64,000 bases of DNA, from contig NW_004454159.1 of the NCBI RefSeq assembly GCF_000283155.1, forward strand, positions 24,174,416 to 24,238,415, written 5' to 3'. How positions within the stretch are numbered: position 1 is the stretch's first letter; each line of letters begins with the position of its first letter. Positions 55,461 to 64,000 of the stretch are shown here, piece after piece. Below the pieces are notes generated by a model. The model had not been told where the DNA came from, did no database searches, and saw only the letters and a list, made by a program, of their open reading frames with translations. The translations under genes were made by a program, and so were the position numbers. Origin of the DNA: Ceratotherium simum simum. Taxonomy: Eukaryota > Chordata > Mammalia > Perissodactyla > Rhinocerotidae.

Positions 55461-58400
55461 CTTGGTTATTCCTTTCTGCTTGAGTTTTCAATTCCTTCTT
55501 TAAAAGAAATTAATATCCATTGGGCAATATGAAGATATGAAGCAGCAAATGACTTGACAAGGGCAAAAATACTGTTATGAAATATATTAATATCCCTATA
55601 TGGGGATGAGTAGCCAGCAAATTAAACACAGATAATAAATACTCTGCTCCATTCTGCCTTCTATAGTCCAATAAATTTTTTTAAAAATCTATGATCATGG
55701 CTGTGCCCAGATCCCACCTGTCTGTTGTCAGTCCATAGAGTGCAATACGTAGATCATCACTCAAATAGGACACATGAGGTTTTCTAATAAAATGAGAATA
55801 AGGCCTCTGGAACCAGTGCTTACTGATTTATCCAATAATCTGGATCATATATCTACATTGCAGCATAATCAATCCATCTACTTTGCAAACAGTTCCACAT
55901 GTGCTCAAACACAGTTTCATAAAACAAACGCAACTTGGACCAAAACTTGATTCATAGAAATAATCAGATTTCACCATTAAGTTTATTGAGCATATAATTT
56001 ATGGGCACAAACCATGGCCAATATTGTAAGGTGTGGCAAAATGGCTCCCAACGATCAAAGATTAACAACCAGAGGTTAAAATATGCAATGGTAGCAGTCA
56101 CATTACCATAAATTGTAACATACATTTCTCAGTTGGTAAAATTAAAATCATGTGAATGCTTAGAGATTTCTTTAAAGTAATACCTGCTATTCTTTTTTTC
56201 TTTTAATTGAAGTTTCTTCTTAATTTCATAACAAATGAGACCTAACAAAGCCCTTCTAGCTACTCCGGAATGCTAACCTCCAAGGAAGGCAATAAATTCT
56301 TGGTAGGAAATCCCCAGCTCTTCATCTTCCTTATGCTTTACATAATACAGTAATGCTTAAAAAAGCAAAAAAAACCCTTAGGTTCACTGTTGAAGTTTCT
56401 TCCTATTATTTAAGAAATAGAGACTTCCTTTGTTTTGTTTGTTTTTTTTTATTTTCCTGAGAGCATGGAAATAAGCTCTGAAAAAATTTTATAACAAACA
56501 TTAATTTTAAATATGAATTCTCTCCTAAAGATAGACTAACATACTTAACATAAAATAATCATTTCTTTTGCTATGACTTTATATATTAAATATACATTTT
56601 ATATGACTTTAATATATTTCATTTAATGTTTTACTTCTAGGAATTGAAAGATACTATGTCCCAGTATTGCTGCATTGATAAATTTTTCTGCCAACAAATG
56701 GAAAACAGAAGATGTAAAGTAAAATACACCTTATATAGCCACTTTTAGCTATATCTTGGGTTGAAATATTTGTCATTTTTTTTAAAAGCAGTATGAATGA
56801 CTAATATAGGGCTTTGTAGATTATCAACAAGTTGGCAAACCAAAGCTTTAGTTAAGTTACTTTTTCCTAATTCCAATTAAAATATACTAAAATATACACA
56901 ATATACAAATTAAAAATATTTTTATGCGAAGAAAAAAAAAGGAGTACCTACTTCTAGATACACAGCACCAAGACTAAATATCTAACATTTACTAAAGATT
57001 AAAGAGATACCTTTGGTTTTGTTTTCCCCTGTTGACAAAATACTCAATCTGCTAATTGATATTATGAAAACAGCTGAAAGATAATTCATCAGAAAAACTA
57101 CTTTTCGAGCTGAACTAATTATGTACACAAACATTGATTCTTCCAGCACAATGTCCCTGGACACCTAAACATTATTGAAATCCTTTATATTGTTCATGTT
57201 TAAACAAAGATATCTACTGATCTAAACCATTTCCCATCAGAATTCACAAACCGTTTCATTGCCGCAATTACAAAGTAAAGTGGAACTTTGCATTTAAACA
57301 GCAATTAAAGGTGTTAGTCAAGCAATCTTCCACGACTCCGGTAAAAGATGAAGAAGAGCTTTGACTACTTGGCTTAAAGGTCAAGAAAGCTAAGTCCTCT
57401 TGTTTGTGCTACAAAGAGTAAGCAGTGGAACCAAGAAAAATAATTGGAAAATAGACCTTCAAATGAAATTGTTCATAATTTTGTTTTCCTTAGTTTAAAA
57501 CAACCAAATTTTATTTGCAAAAGTGAATATAATGAAAAACAAATAGAAGGGCAAGTTGAATCGAACCAAAGCACTGTTGGCAACCTACATTTTCAAACAG
57601 GCCTGATTATTAGCTGGCAGTAGCTACTATTGGTGTTTTAGATATACTTCAGCAATTATAAATGTTAGTTTTCTTTTTTCGCTCTACCCATGTTCTTTAA
57701 CACGAGGTGACTTAGACACTGAGGACCAGTTTACTTTCCCTTTCTACTCATCATGCTTTATATTTAAGAAAAGAAGCATCAACTTCAAATCTATAGTCAA
57801 AATACCAAAACTAATTTAATGTATAAAATATGTTAAATTACTTCAAAACAACTCAGAGCTCCGCAGAGATAACGTGCAAAGACACACACTTCTAGTCACG
57901 TTGTTTATTCATTCCATATATATTTATTGTGCAACAAATACAGAAAACTCTAGAGGCCTAGGGGAATATACTGATGAATGGGCATGATAACTGCTCTCAA
58001 AGAGGTTTTCATCAATTTTATACAGGCCCCTTTCACACATTTTTAAAGTTTTGCACACTTTCAAGTCATTGAAGCACTAGCCAAAAAGCTCTTTATTATG
58101 ATAAAAAATATTTTCTAGCAATAAAAAAAAAAAAAAAACCGTAATTTTTAAAAATTATGTGTGTCCTATTCATGGGTGACCAGAGACTAAGGAATCAATT
58201 AAATTATTGCTTCCTTCCTTTTGTGGTTCTCTAAAGCCCCCAAAATCATCCTCTTGATTCTCATTCTATTTTTGTGATAGTTCTTTTTAAACTCCCACCT
58301 CAGCTCCTCTATTCCAAACCCACTCCTCAAATGTTGCTGTCTCAATGGCTCAGGATTGATTTTCTACACTTTTCCTTTGAACAAGTTCTTAGAATTCAAA

Positions 58401-59282
58401 AAGTCAATGATCTTAAACCAAATTGCTATCCACACACCTACTGTACTAGAAAGCATGACAATTACTTTCTAGAAACTTGGTTTTTGTCACTTTTAAAATA
58501 ATCTAATAGTTATTTATCTGAAGACTTACAGATCTCAATTTAAAATAAGTTAATAAGTTGAGTGAGAGACCTCAGATACATAAATATCAGATATATGATC
58601 CTTTTTAAATAGAAAATAAAACATATTTCAGTTGAATGATAATCTACTTTATAGAGAAAGTAAGCAAACGTAAAGTTCTTGCAGCAACTGAGTGAGCGAG
58701 GTTTCACTGGTAAATAAAATTATTTTAAATTGTTCGGACTTATTTTGAGTCCACTTTGGAATCATTTAAAAATCATGAAATATGCAAGTCCTGTGCTAGT
58801 CCAGCTGCGTAATTTTCCAGGATTATTTATAAATCACTTTTGTTCAATAAGTAAAATTACCTTCCCTGCTAAATTTGAATTACCAGACACTTCCAAAATA
58901 TTTCTGAAACCAGCAAGTGTTTTCTCATTTGCTAGTTGGCGTATCTTCAAAACTTATTTAACACTTGTGGCAATGTCTCAGAGATCTGATCAAGCATGTT
59001 TTAGCGGTTTGTTTTCCCCCTAGAGCAGCATCTGATTTCTAGCAGACAGTATTTCTGCATATCAGCTTCACAAGTGTGAAGGGCCTCAATCACATAGTCG
59101 TGCACAAATGTGCCCAAACCCAAGGGATGTGAAATGGTTAAATGGTAAAGCCCTAAGCAGCTGCAGCCAACAGTGACATACGATATGGTAGAAGAAATAA
59201 CCTTAGAGACATTTATTTGATTAATGGGCTGAGAGATATTGAAGTAGTTGTTCTCTTTCAGCCAAAAGCCAGACTGGACTAA
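55461..59282. other. Longest stretch with few recognisable repeats; no gene found
   Basis: About 3.8 kb of AT-rich sequence where I recognise no mobile element. One exon-like interval (56641-56713) is noted in the findings. Frames of 60-97 aa (56982-57164 minus, 58274-58501 plus, 58730-59023 plus) lack domains. The part around 57230-57420 has CAATTA and AGGTGTTA motifs and a low-repeat, balanced texture like conserved noncoding DNA; this is inference only. An A run lies at about 58121-58138. Confidence 0.4.
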
Positions 59283-59412
59283 TACTGGTGGTCAGACTTG
59301 GATGGTCCTCAGAATCACGTGGGCAGCATTTCAAATTGAGGGATTCCCAGCCTCCATGCCCAGCAATTTTGTTTGGTAGCCTTGGGACTAGAAATTTGTA
59401 TTTTTTATATAT
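59283..59412 (+). mobile_element. MER5A-type MITE (hAT-Charlie), sense fragment
   Basis: 'ggatggtcctcagaatcacgtgggcagcatttcaaattgaggg', 'ccagcctccatgcccagcaatttt' and 'gggactagaaatttgtatttttt' follow MER5A (TCAGAATCACCTGG..TGCTGGGCCCCACCCC..GAGAATTTGCATTTCT). Confidence 0.6.
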
Positions 59413-59944
59413 ATATAAATTTAGTGATCTTGACTATAGTTCATTTAATTATATGTCTAGAAGTAAATTTTTTAATTCACACTTCCAGTAATCTTTATAA
59501 TGTCCATGTCAAGAAGCAATTCAGATATTCTTACACGGAAGTAGCTGAATTCAGTGGACCCAATGGATCAATATTCTGACCCAAGAGTAAGTGAATCATA
59601 TAACTGGCAACCCATACAGAATAGGGTGGAAACAAGGTCTATTTGGAATTTTGGGGGGTTTTTTTGATGTGAAATGTGATGAAAGAAGAATCTAAGTTGT
59701 GACAATATGGAAACCACTGATCTAAATTTTCTCTCCTTCCTCCTGTCCTTCACCGTTCCTTTAAAGGAAAGGAACTGAATTCCCAGGCAAATGAAGTAGG
59801 CCATTTTTTGCAAAGAGGAAAGAGCACTTCTTTACCTTCCAAATTCATATGGGTAATGTTCCCATATTCATAGAAACAGGAAAAGCCAAGCTGTAAATAT
59901 GCAGGAGGCAAAGCTAAGTACTGCAGAGGCTGTGTGTAGTGGGG
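59413..59944. other. No gene or clear repeat recognised
   Basis: AT-rich; frames of 68 aa plus and 81 aa minus overlap the edges of repeats and lack domains. Confidence 0.4.
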
Positions 59945-60115
59945 GTGAAGAGCCCATACTCCGGAGCCTCAGTGCCGGGGTCCAATCCTGGTGGTGCCAC
60001 TTATAAACTTGTGGCTTTGGACTATGTATTTAATCTCTCTTTGCTTCGGTTTCCTTATCTGGAAAAATGGGGTTAATTTTAGTATCTACTTCATTGTGAG
60101 TATCAGTTATTACTA
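59945..60115 (+). repeat. MIR SINE
   Basis: 'gtgaagagcccatactccggagcctcagtgccggggtccaatcctggtggtgccacttataaacttgtggctttgg', 'ctttgcttcggtttccttatctggaaaaatgggg' and 'atctacttcattgtgag' are MIR in order from head to 3' part. Confidence 0.85.
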
Positions 60116-60126
60116 CCATTTTACTC

Positions 60127-60253
60127 AGAGTGGCCAGCAGACCAGCAGCACTGGCAGTACCTGGAGTTTGTTAGAAATGCAGAAGCTCAGACTTTGTCCA
60201 GAATCTGCATTTTTAATAAAATTTCCACATGTGGTCTGTATGAAGCACTGATT
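60127..60253 (-). mobile_element. MER5A-type MITE, antisense
   Basis: 'agtggccagcagaccagcagcac', 'tggagtttgttagaaatgcagaagctcag', 'cagaatctgcatttttaataaaatttcc' and 'gtctgtatgaagcactg' are the reversed MER5A (ACCAGCAGCATCAGCATCACCTGG..TTGTTAGAAATGC..AATCTGTGTTTTAACAAG). Confidence 0.75.
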
Positions 60254-60555
60254 TAAGACATGTGAAGGTCTTAGAAGTTTAAGTACTTTATAAATTTGCT
60301 ATTATTACTTAGTTTAAACCTAAACATTAAACAATTAAAGTTAAGAACTAAAAACTCTGCAAATAGGTATATAGACCTGATACAAGTTAACCTGTGGGCG
60401 ACAAATCAGGATGAGATGGAGACCAGTTTAGACCAGAGAAGAACGTGTGTGGCTGATGCAAACCTACGAACTGAAGAAGACAATATAAGAAGAACCATGA
60501 CAGAAATGTATCTCTGACAAGTTTCCCTCACGATTGTCTCTCTGGTGAGGGAGAT
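60254..60555. other. No gene or clear repeat recognised
   Basis: The 73-aa plus frame (60296-60517) is polar and charged but has no known domain. Confidence 0.4.
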
Positions 60556-60559
60556 AGAA

Positions 60560-61130
60560 AAGTCAATAAATAACCACAGTGAAGTAAAGGTTTAATAATG
60601 CATGCACACAGAAGAGAGATAGGGCAAGAGGGGGTGGTGAACTCTGCCTGGCAAGGTCCAAGAATGCTTCTCCAAAGGACTCACATCTGAACCGGGTTTT
60701 GACGGCAAGTAGACAAGGAAGAAGGGCATTCTGAGCTTTGCACATCTCAAGTGCAAATGCATGAGGTTTTGGGGGAAGCAGAGGTAGTACATGATCACTG
60801 CATTTCAAGGCTCCTACACTTTACGTGTGGAGGACAGTGGCTCTCGCTTTGTAAAGGGTGAAAGCAGAAGAGGCTGTTAAAAGGCTGCTACACTCTGGGC
60901 CTGTCTCTTTGAGATCCAATTCTGTTGTTTGGGATGAGCCCAAGAATCTGCATTTGTAGACCCCTCCACCATTCTGATATATTTGACAGGACATGATGCT
61001 GGAGGGTGGCTTGATTATGAAATGTTTTATATTTCTTTCTGAGAATTATTAACTGTGTCCTGGTACAAAAGAGCTGCCACTGAAGGGTTTAATTAGTGGA
61101 GTGAAGTGATCAACACTATTTTTTTTAAGT
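60560..61130 (-). mobile_element. L2 LINE, antisense, with a MER5-like insert
   Basis: 'ctgcctggcaaggtccaagaatgcttctcc', 'gggcattctgagctttgcacatctcaagtgcaaatgcatgagg' and, beyond the insert, 'gagctgccactgaagggtttaattagtggagtgaagtgatcaac' track antisense L2. The 81-aa minus frame at 60563-60808 is a remnant across this L2. Confidence 0.7.
60838..60975 (+). mobile_element. MER5-like MITE fragment within L2
   Basis: 'cagtggctctcgctttgtaaagg' at the start and 'tttgggatgagcccaagaatctgcatttgtagacccctcc' near the end resemble MER5-type termini and the 'GAGCCC..GAATCTGCATTTT' block. It sits between two halves of an antisense L2. Confidence 0.5.
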
Positions 61131-61184
61131 GGCTAACTCTGGGGGAAATGTGGTGAATGGATGTTATGAATTTAATTATAAAGA

Positions 61185-61378
61185 GACAGTTAAGGGTGTT
61201 GGCTCTGGAGCCTGCGTTTCAGATGTACTATGCAGCCTTGCACAAGTTACTTTAATGGTCTGTGCCACAGCGTGCTCATCTCTGAAATGAGATAATGGGG
61301 CAGTTGTGAGGACTGTAAAGCACTTAGAACATTGCTTAACATGTAGTAACAATAAATGTTTAATCATCATCATCATTA
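61185..61378 (+). repeat. MIR SINE, nearly full length
   Basis: 'cagttaagggtgttggctctggagcctgcgtttcagatg', 'tgcagccttgcacaagttactttaatggtctgtgcc', 'ctcatctctgaaatgagataatgg', 'gttgtgaggactgtaaagcacttagaacattgcttaacatg' and 'aacaataaatgtttaat' cover MIR from near its head to its 3' end. Confidence 0.85.
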
Positions 61379-62515
61379 TGCTACACCAGACTACACACAG
61401 CAGAGTTCCAAGAACAACGCATTTGTCCCAAGAACAGATTACATAAGGACATATTTAAAAATCATGTTAATAATCTATGCCTTATGCATAGATATGAGTT
61501 TATATTTATTTCAAAATCTCTCAGTACTCTTTAATAGCATGGAAATATTTACCTGTACAGGTCTTCTCTTGCATTGTGAGGCATATAATGGACAGTGGCT
61601 CAGTGATGTAACATCTAATGAGAAAGATAAATGCTTGGCTACCATAAAGCAGCAATACTTAAAAGATTTCTTGGGGCCAAATGTGTTCTTACTCAAACCA
61701 GAGTCATTGAAACAATGCAAGACAGACAAAGAAATGAGCAGAGAAAAATTTGAAACACTTGAGTACAGTTACCACAGCACACAGAATTCAATCCCTGCCT
61801 TCTTAAAAATAATCTAATACAAGAATAGTTTAGACACGCCCTGGCTCATTATAACAACAGACGCATAATCTAGGAATTCACAATCTGTTTGTACATTCGT
61901 TCTTTTTTGGCATCCCACACTTAACAGTTAAAAGACATTGAGCCTTGGCAGATTTTAAATGCTTCAGCAATGGGCATGCCCCTTCTTTAGTTAGCAGCAC
62001 TCTGAATCATCTGGACCATTAATGATTGACATAATATCAAAAATATATTTTATACCGTTTATTTTCCAGTGATTATGTATCTCATTCTAAAATGCATTAA
62101 TAGATCAGTATACTTTTCTCCTGATAGCTCTGCATTTGAAACACATGTATAACAAGACATGAATATCTAGAACTATGAAAAAACAAACATATAAATTGAA
62201 GCTAATGTTTATTGATTCAACTCAGGCCTTTCCAAGGACAGATTTTATCCTGGATTTACTGCTTTTTCTGGGCATAGAACAAAAGCTGAATATATGTATA
62301 TTCTGTATTGCTGGTATTCCAGTAACTAGAAAAACTTAGAAGAGAGCTAATATAAAATAATATTGTTTGGATAACATACCGATTGAAAATTCAATGGTTT
62401 TTCAATTTTATTCAATCATGATGATATTCAAAGAAGTTGCTGTATACTCCTGTCAAACTAGAAAGTTTTAAAACAGTAACTGAATTAATTCAATACAATT
62501 ACGGCCTATTCTATT
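61379..62515. other. No gene recognised; one 153-aa open frame, probably chance
   Basis: A plus frame 61356-61817 (153 aa) is the longest open frame outside L1. Its ATG lies inside the MIR 3' end and no domain is visible. I see no splice-site or promoter support, so I do not call it a gene. The rest is AT-rich without recognised repeats. Confidence 0.35.
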
Positions 62516-62519
62516 CTGC

Positions 62520-62870
62520 AGTGCTCCCATGTGCCCTCTCTCCACAGGTCCTTACATAGCTGTTATCTCTGCTTTCCCCTCCTCTCTGCAGAGTGACTCC
62601 ACCTTGTCCTTCAGAGCTCGACTCTAATGTCACTTCCTCAGGCGAGCCTTTCTTGACCTCCAGAACTAGGTCAAATCCTCTATTGTAGCCTCTCCTCACA
62701 TAAAGTACTTCTCCTTTTTAGCACTTGTCCATTTGTCATTGTACAATACGTGTGTTTAATTTCTGTCTCTCCCTCGGCTCCATGAGGATAGAAACTGGAC
62801 ATATTAGGGCCCACCTCAGTGCTTATCACACATATGACATTTAAATAGTGCTTGAGTGAATTAATACATT
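62520..62870 (+). mobile_element. L2 LINE 3' end, sense
   Basis: 'actctaatgtcacttcctcaggcgagcctttcttgacctcc', 'ttagcacttgtccatttgtcattgtac', 'ctgtctctccctcggctccatgaggatagaaactgg' and 'cacctcagtgcttatcacac' to 'ttgagtgaattaatac' are the L2 3' end. Confidence 0.8.
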
Positions 62871-63039
62871 TTTTAAAATAACAATTGCCGAGCCTCTTTA
62901 CAGTCAAATACCAGATGGAAAGAAGTGCTCTGAAGCCAAATGTCAACTGAGTTGTTTCAATAGCCTTAGCGACTCTGACCCTATCCACTAGAGGCCACAC
63001 CACACCAGCTTCCTCTTCCTTCTCTCCTATTCCTCCTCA

Positions 63040-63238
63040 TCACCATTTTTATCATAGCTAACATTTATATGAGTATACCCTATGTTTTGGGAATTGTGCA
63101 AAAGTTTTAGCTTTGCTATTTTATTTAACCCTGATGATAGCCCTCCAGCTTAGGAACAGTCCTATCCCCATTTTACAGGTGAGGAGACTGAGACTCCAAT
63201 AGGCTAAATTACTTGCCTTATAGGAAAGTCTGCATTGT
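63040..63238 (-). repeat. MIR-family SINE, antisense
   Basis: 'tagctaacatttatatgagtataccctatgttttgg', 'atttaaccctgatgatagccctcc', 'cctatccccattttacaggtgaggagactgagactcc' and 'taaattacttgccttatagg' are the reversed MIR/MIR3 core. Confidence 0.8.
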
Positions 63239-63564
63239 TTAACCTACTGCCTCTTATCTCAAACCTGCCCTTCCTTACTTTACCTTGTAATGTTAGGCTA
63301 GCAGGTAGTAAACTACATTTTTGATTTTCTTTAGGTTCTGTCAGAAGCAGTTTCACAAAGTACTTATTATGAACTAAACCATGGAAAGAGCACACAATCC
63401 GGTGCTGTGGAGGTATGTTATCTGTGCTTTTATCAGTAACATCATTTTGAAATATCAAAACAGAGATGCAGAGACATCATTACTTATGTGCATTGACTTT
63501 TCTTGGAATACGTCTATACAAATGCCCTATTAAGTACCTAATTTAATCTAAAATGAAATACGTC
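63239..63564. other. No feature recognised
   Basis: Spacer before the right-edge L1. The 84-aa minus frame (63204-63458) has no domain. Confidence 0.4.
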
Positions 63565-63565
63565 G

Positions 63566-64000
63566 TTCTCGAGAGAAGTCAAGATGGCGGCGTAGGCAGA
63601 CTCTGAACTCACCTCCTCCCGTGGACACAGCCAATTTACAACTACTTGTGGAAAAATTACCCCTAAGACAGAACTGAAAACTGGATGAGAGGAACTCCTG
63701 CAACAACGGACAATCCTAACTGAGGTGGAAGAGGCAGAAACTCCCTTCTGGAGAGGAAAAAAGGCCACCTTCACAAGCTGCAGCGCCTCACGGCCGCCCG
63801 GGAGCAGCCCAAAGGTCCGCAGCCATCCCTGGAGGCGCGGGACCCTGAGCTGGGAGCGCCCTGCTGTGCTCATTTTGTGGACGCAGAACAATCGAGATGA
63901 GTGGCAGAATATCTGACTTTGCCTGCTACTAAAACATTGGGGAGTACCCCCAGAAAAGCTGGTTCACAAAGACATTAAAACCGGCTCTTAAAGGGCCCAC
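63566..64000 (+). mobile_element. LINE-1 5' UTR (element start), sense, continues off window
   Basis: The segment starts near a YY1-type AAGATGGCGGC (63581-63591), which marks the first nucleotides of many mammalian L1 elements. It continues with 'ggacacagccaatttacaactac', 'gaactgaaaactggatgagagg', 'tcctgcaacaacggacaatcc' and a CpG-rich part with 'cacggccgcccggg' and 'ggaggcgcgggacc'. That composition is typical of a laurasiatherian L1 5' UTR with an internal RNA polymerase II promoter. A 5' end this complete is seen only in full-length insertions. ORF1 and ORF2, if present, lie beyond 64000. Many CpGs survive, suggesting youth. Confidence 0.85.
63581..63591 (+). promoter_or_regulatory. YY1-type site at L1 5' end
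   Basis: AAGATGGCGGC fits the YY1 core (AANATGGCG), which in L1 elements helps set the transcription start near element nucleotide 1. Its place about 10-15 nt from the inferred element start agrees with that role. Confidence 0.7.

Noticed and set aside
61356..61817. 153-aa plus-strand open frame
   Set aside because: Its start codon lies in the 3' end of a MIR. No domain, signal or splice context is visible, and the region is AT-rich single-copy-looking sequence, so chance is more likely than a gene.
1..64000. A bacterial-type operon, phage, toxin or defence system
   Set aside because: Base composition, SINE/LINE content and absence of long non-L1 open frames show this is vertebrate nuclear DNA; no such system is present.

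Overview
This window is mammalian nuclear DNA, and I think it comes from a perissodactyl (horse, rhinoceros or tapir lineage). The evidence is eleven tRNA-derived SINEs of the equine repetitive element (ERE) type, with their usual head (GGGGCCGGCCC..), B-box-like GGTTCGGATCC and tail (..CAATCTTCCTCAGC or ..CTACTGGGGCTTTGGGGG). They sit on older repeats shared by placental mammals: MIR, L2, L1M, MER5, MER20, Tigger and an ERV-type LTR. I cannot separate Equus from other perissodactyls by eye. I found no convincing host protein-coding gene, exon, tRNA or rRNA. The open frames are L1 ORF2 remnants, antisense shadows of repeats, or short chance frames. The window looks like an AT-rich intergenic or deep intronic region, and nearly all recognisable structure is transposable-element stratigraphy.

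Layout. 1-13.6 kb: AT-rich, with scattered MIR/L2 and L1 3' ends and long unassigned stretches. 13.6-17.8 kb: antisense L1ME and L1M pieces, with an ERE inserted in the first. 18.1-21.5 kb: ERE, MIR, a Tigger (MER2-like) DNA transposon with a transposase N-terminal remnant, another ERE and an L2. 24.2-29.5 kb: a 4.2-kb 5'-truncated sense L1 inserted into an older antisense L1M. 30-35.6 kb: MIR, EREs and a probable LTR. 35.9-38.5 kb: an antisense L1M carrying a nested ERE and a 35-nt U2 snRNA micro-retropseudogene. 39.2-43.2 kb: L1M 5' sequence, an antisense L1M, a 679-bp hAT element with an exact 8-bp target duplication, MER20, MIR and ERE. 43.24-43.95 kb: a GC-richer orphan segment that looks like a minus-strand retrocopy. 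44.7-50.6 kb: a dense cluster of nested and rearranged L1s. 51.2-52.6 kb: antisense L2 split by an ERE. 54.93-55.46 kb: a solo LTR with a 4-bp duplication. 55.5-59.3 kb: the longest stretch with few recognisable repeats. 59.3-63.2 kb: MER5, MIR and L2. 63.57 kb to the right edge: the CpG-rich 5' end of a sense L1, possibly full length beyond the window.

How the parts relate: no operon or gene pathway is visible. The common thread is L1 machinery. The U2 fragment, the EREs and the 24.8-kb L1 all sit at junctions resembling the L1 endonuclease site (TTTT/AA), and where legible have 7-16 bp duplications. I did not find a novel gene system. The most unusual objects are the U2 5'-end micro-insertion, the orphan retrocopy candidate, the hAT element with an unexplained GC-rich interior, and the CpG-rich L1 promoter with an antisense ORF at the right edge. 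Family names come from memory of consensus sequences, and boundaries are approximate unless a target duplication is given.
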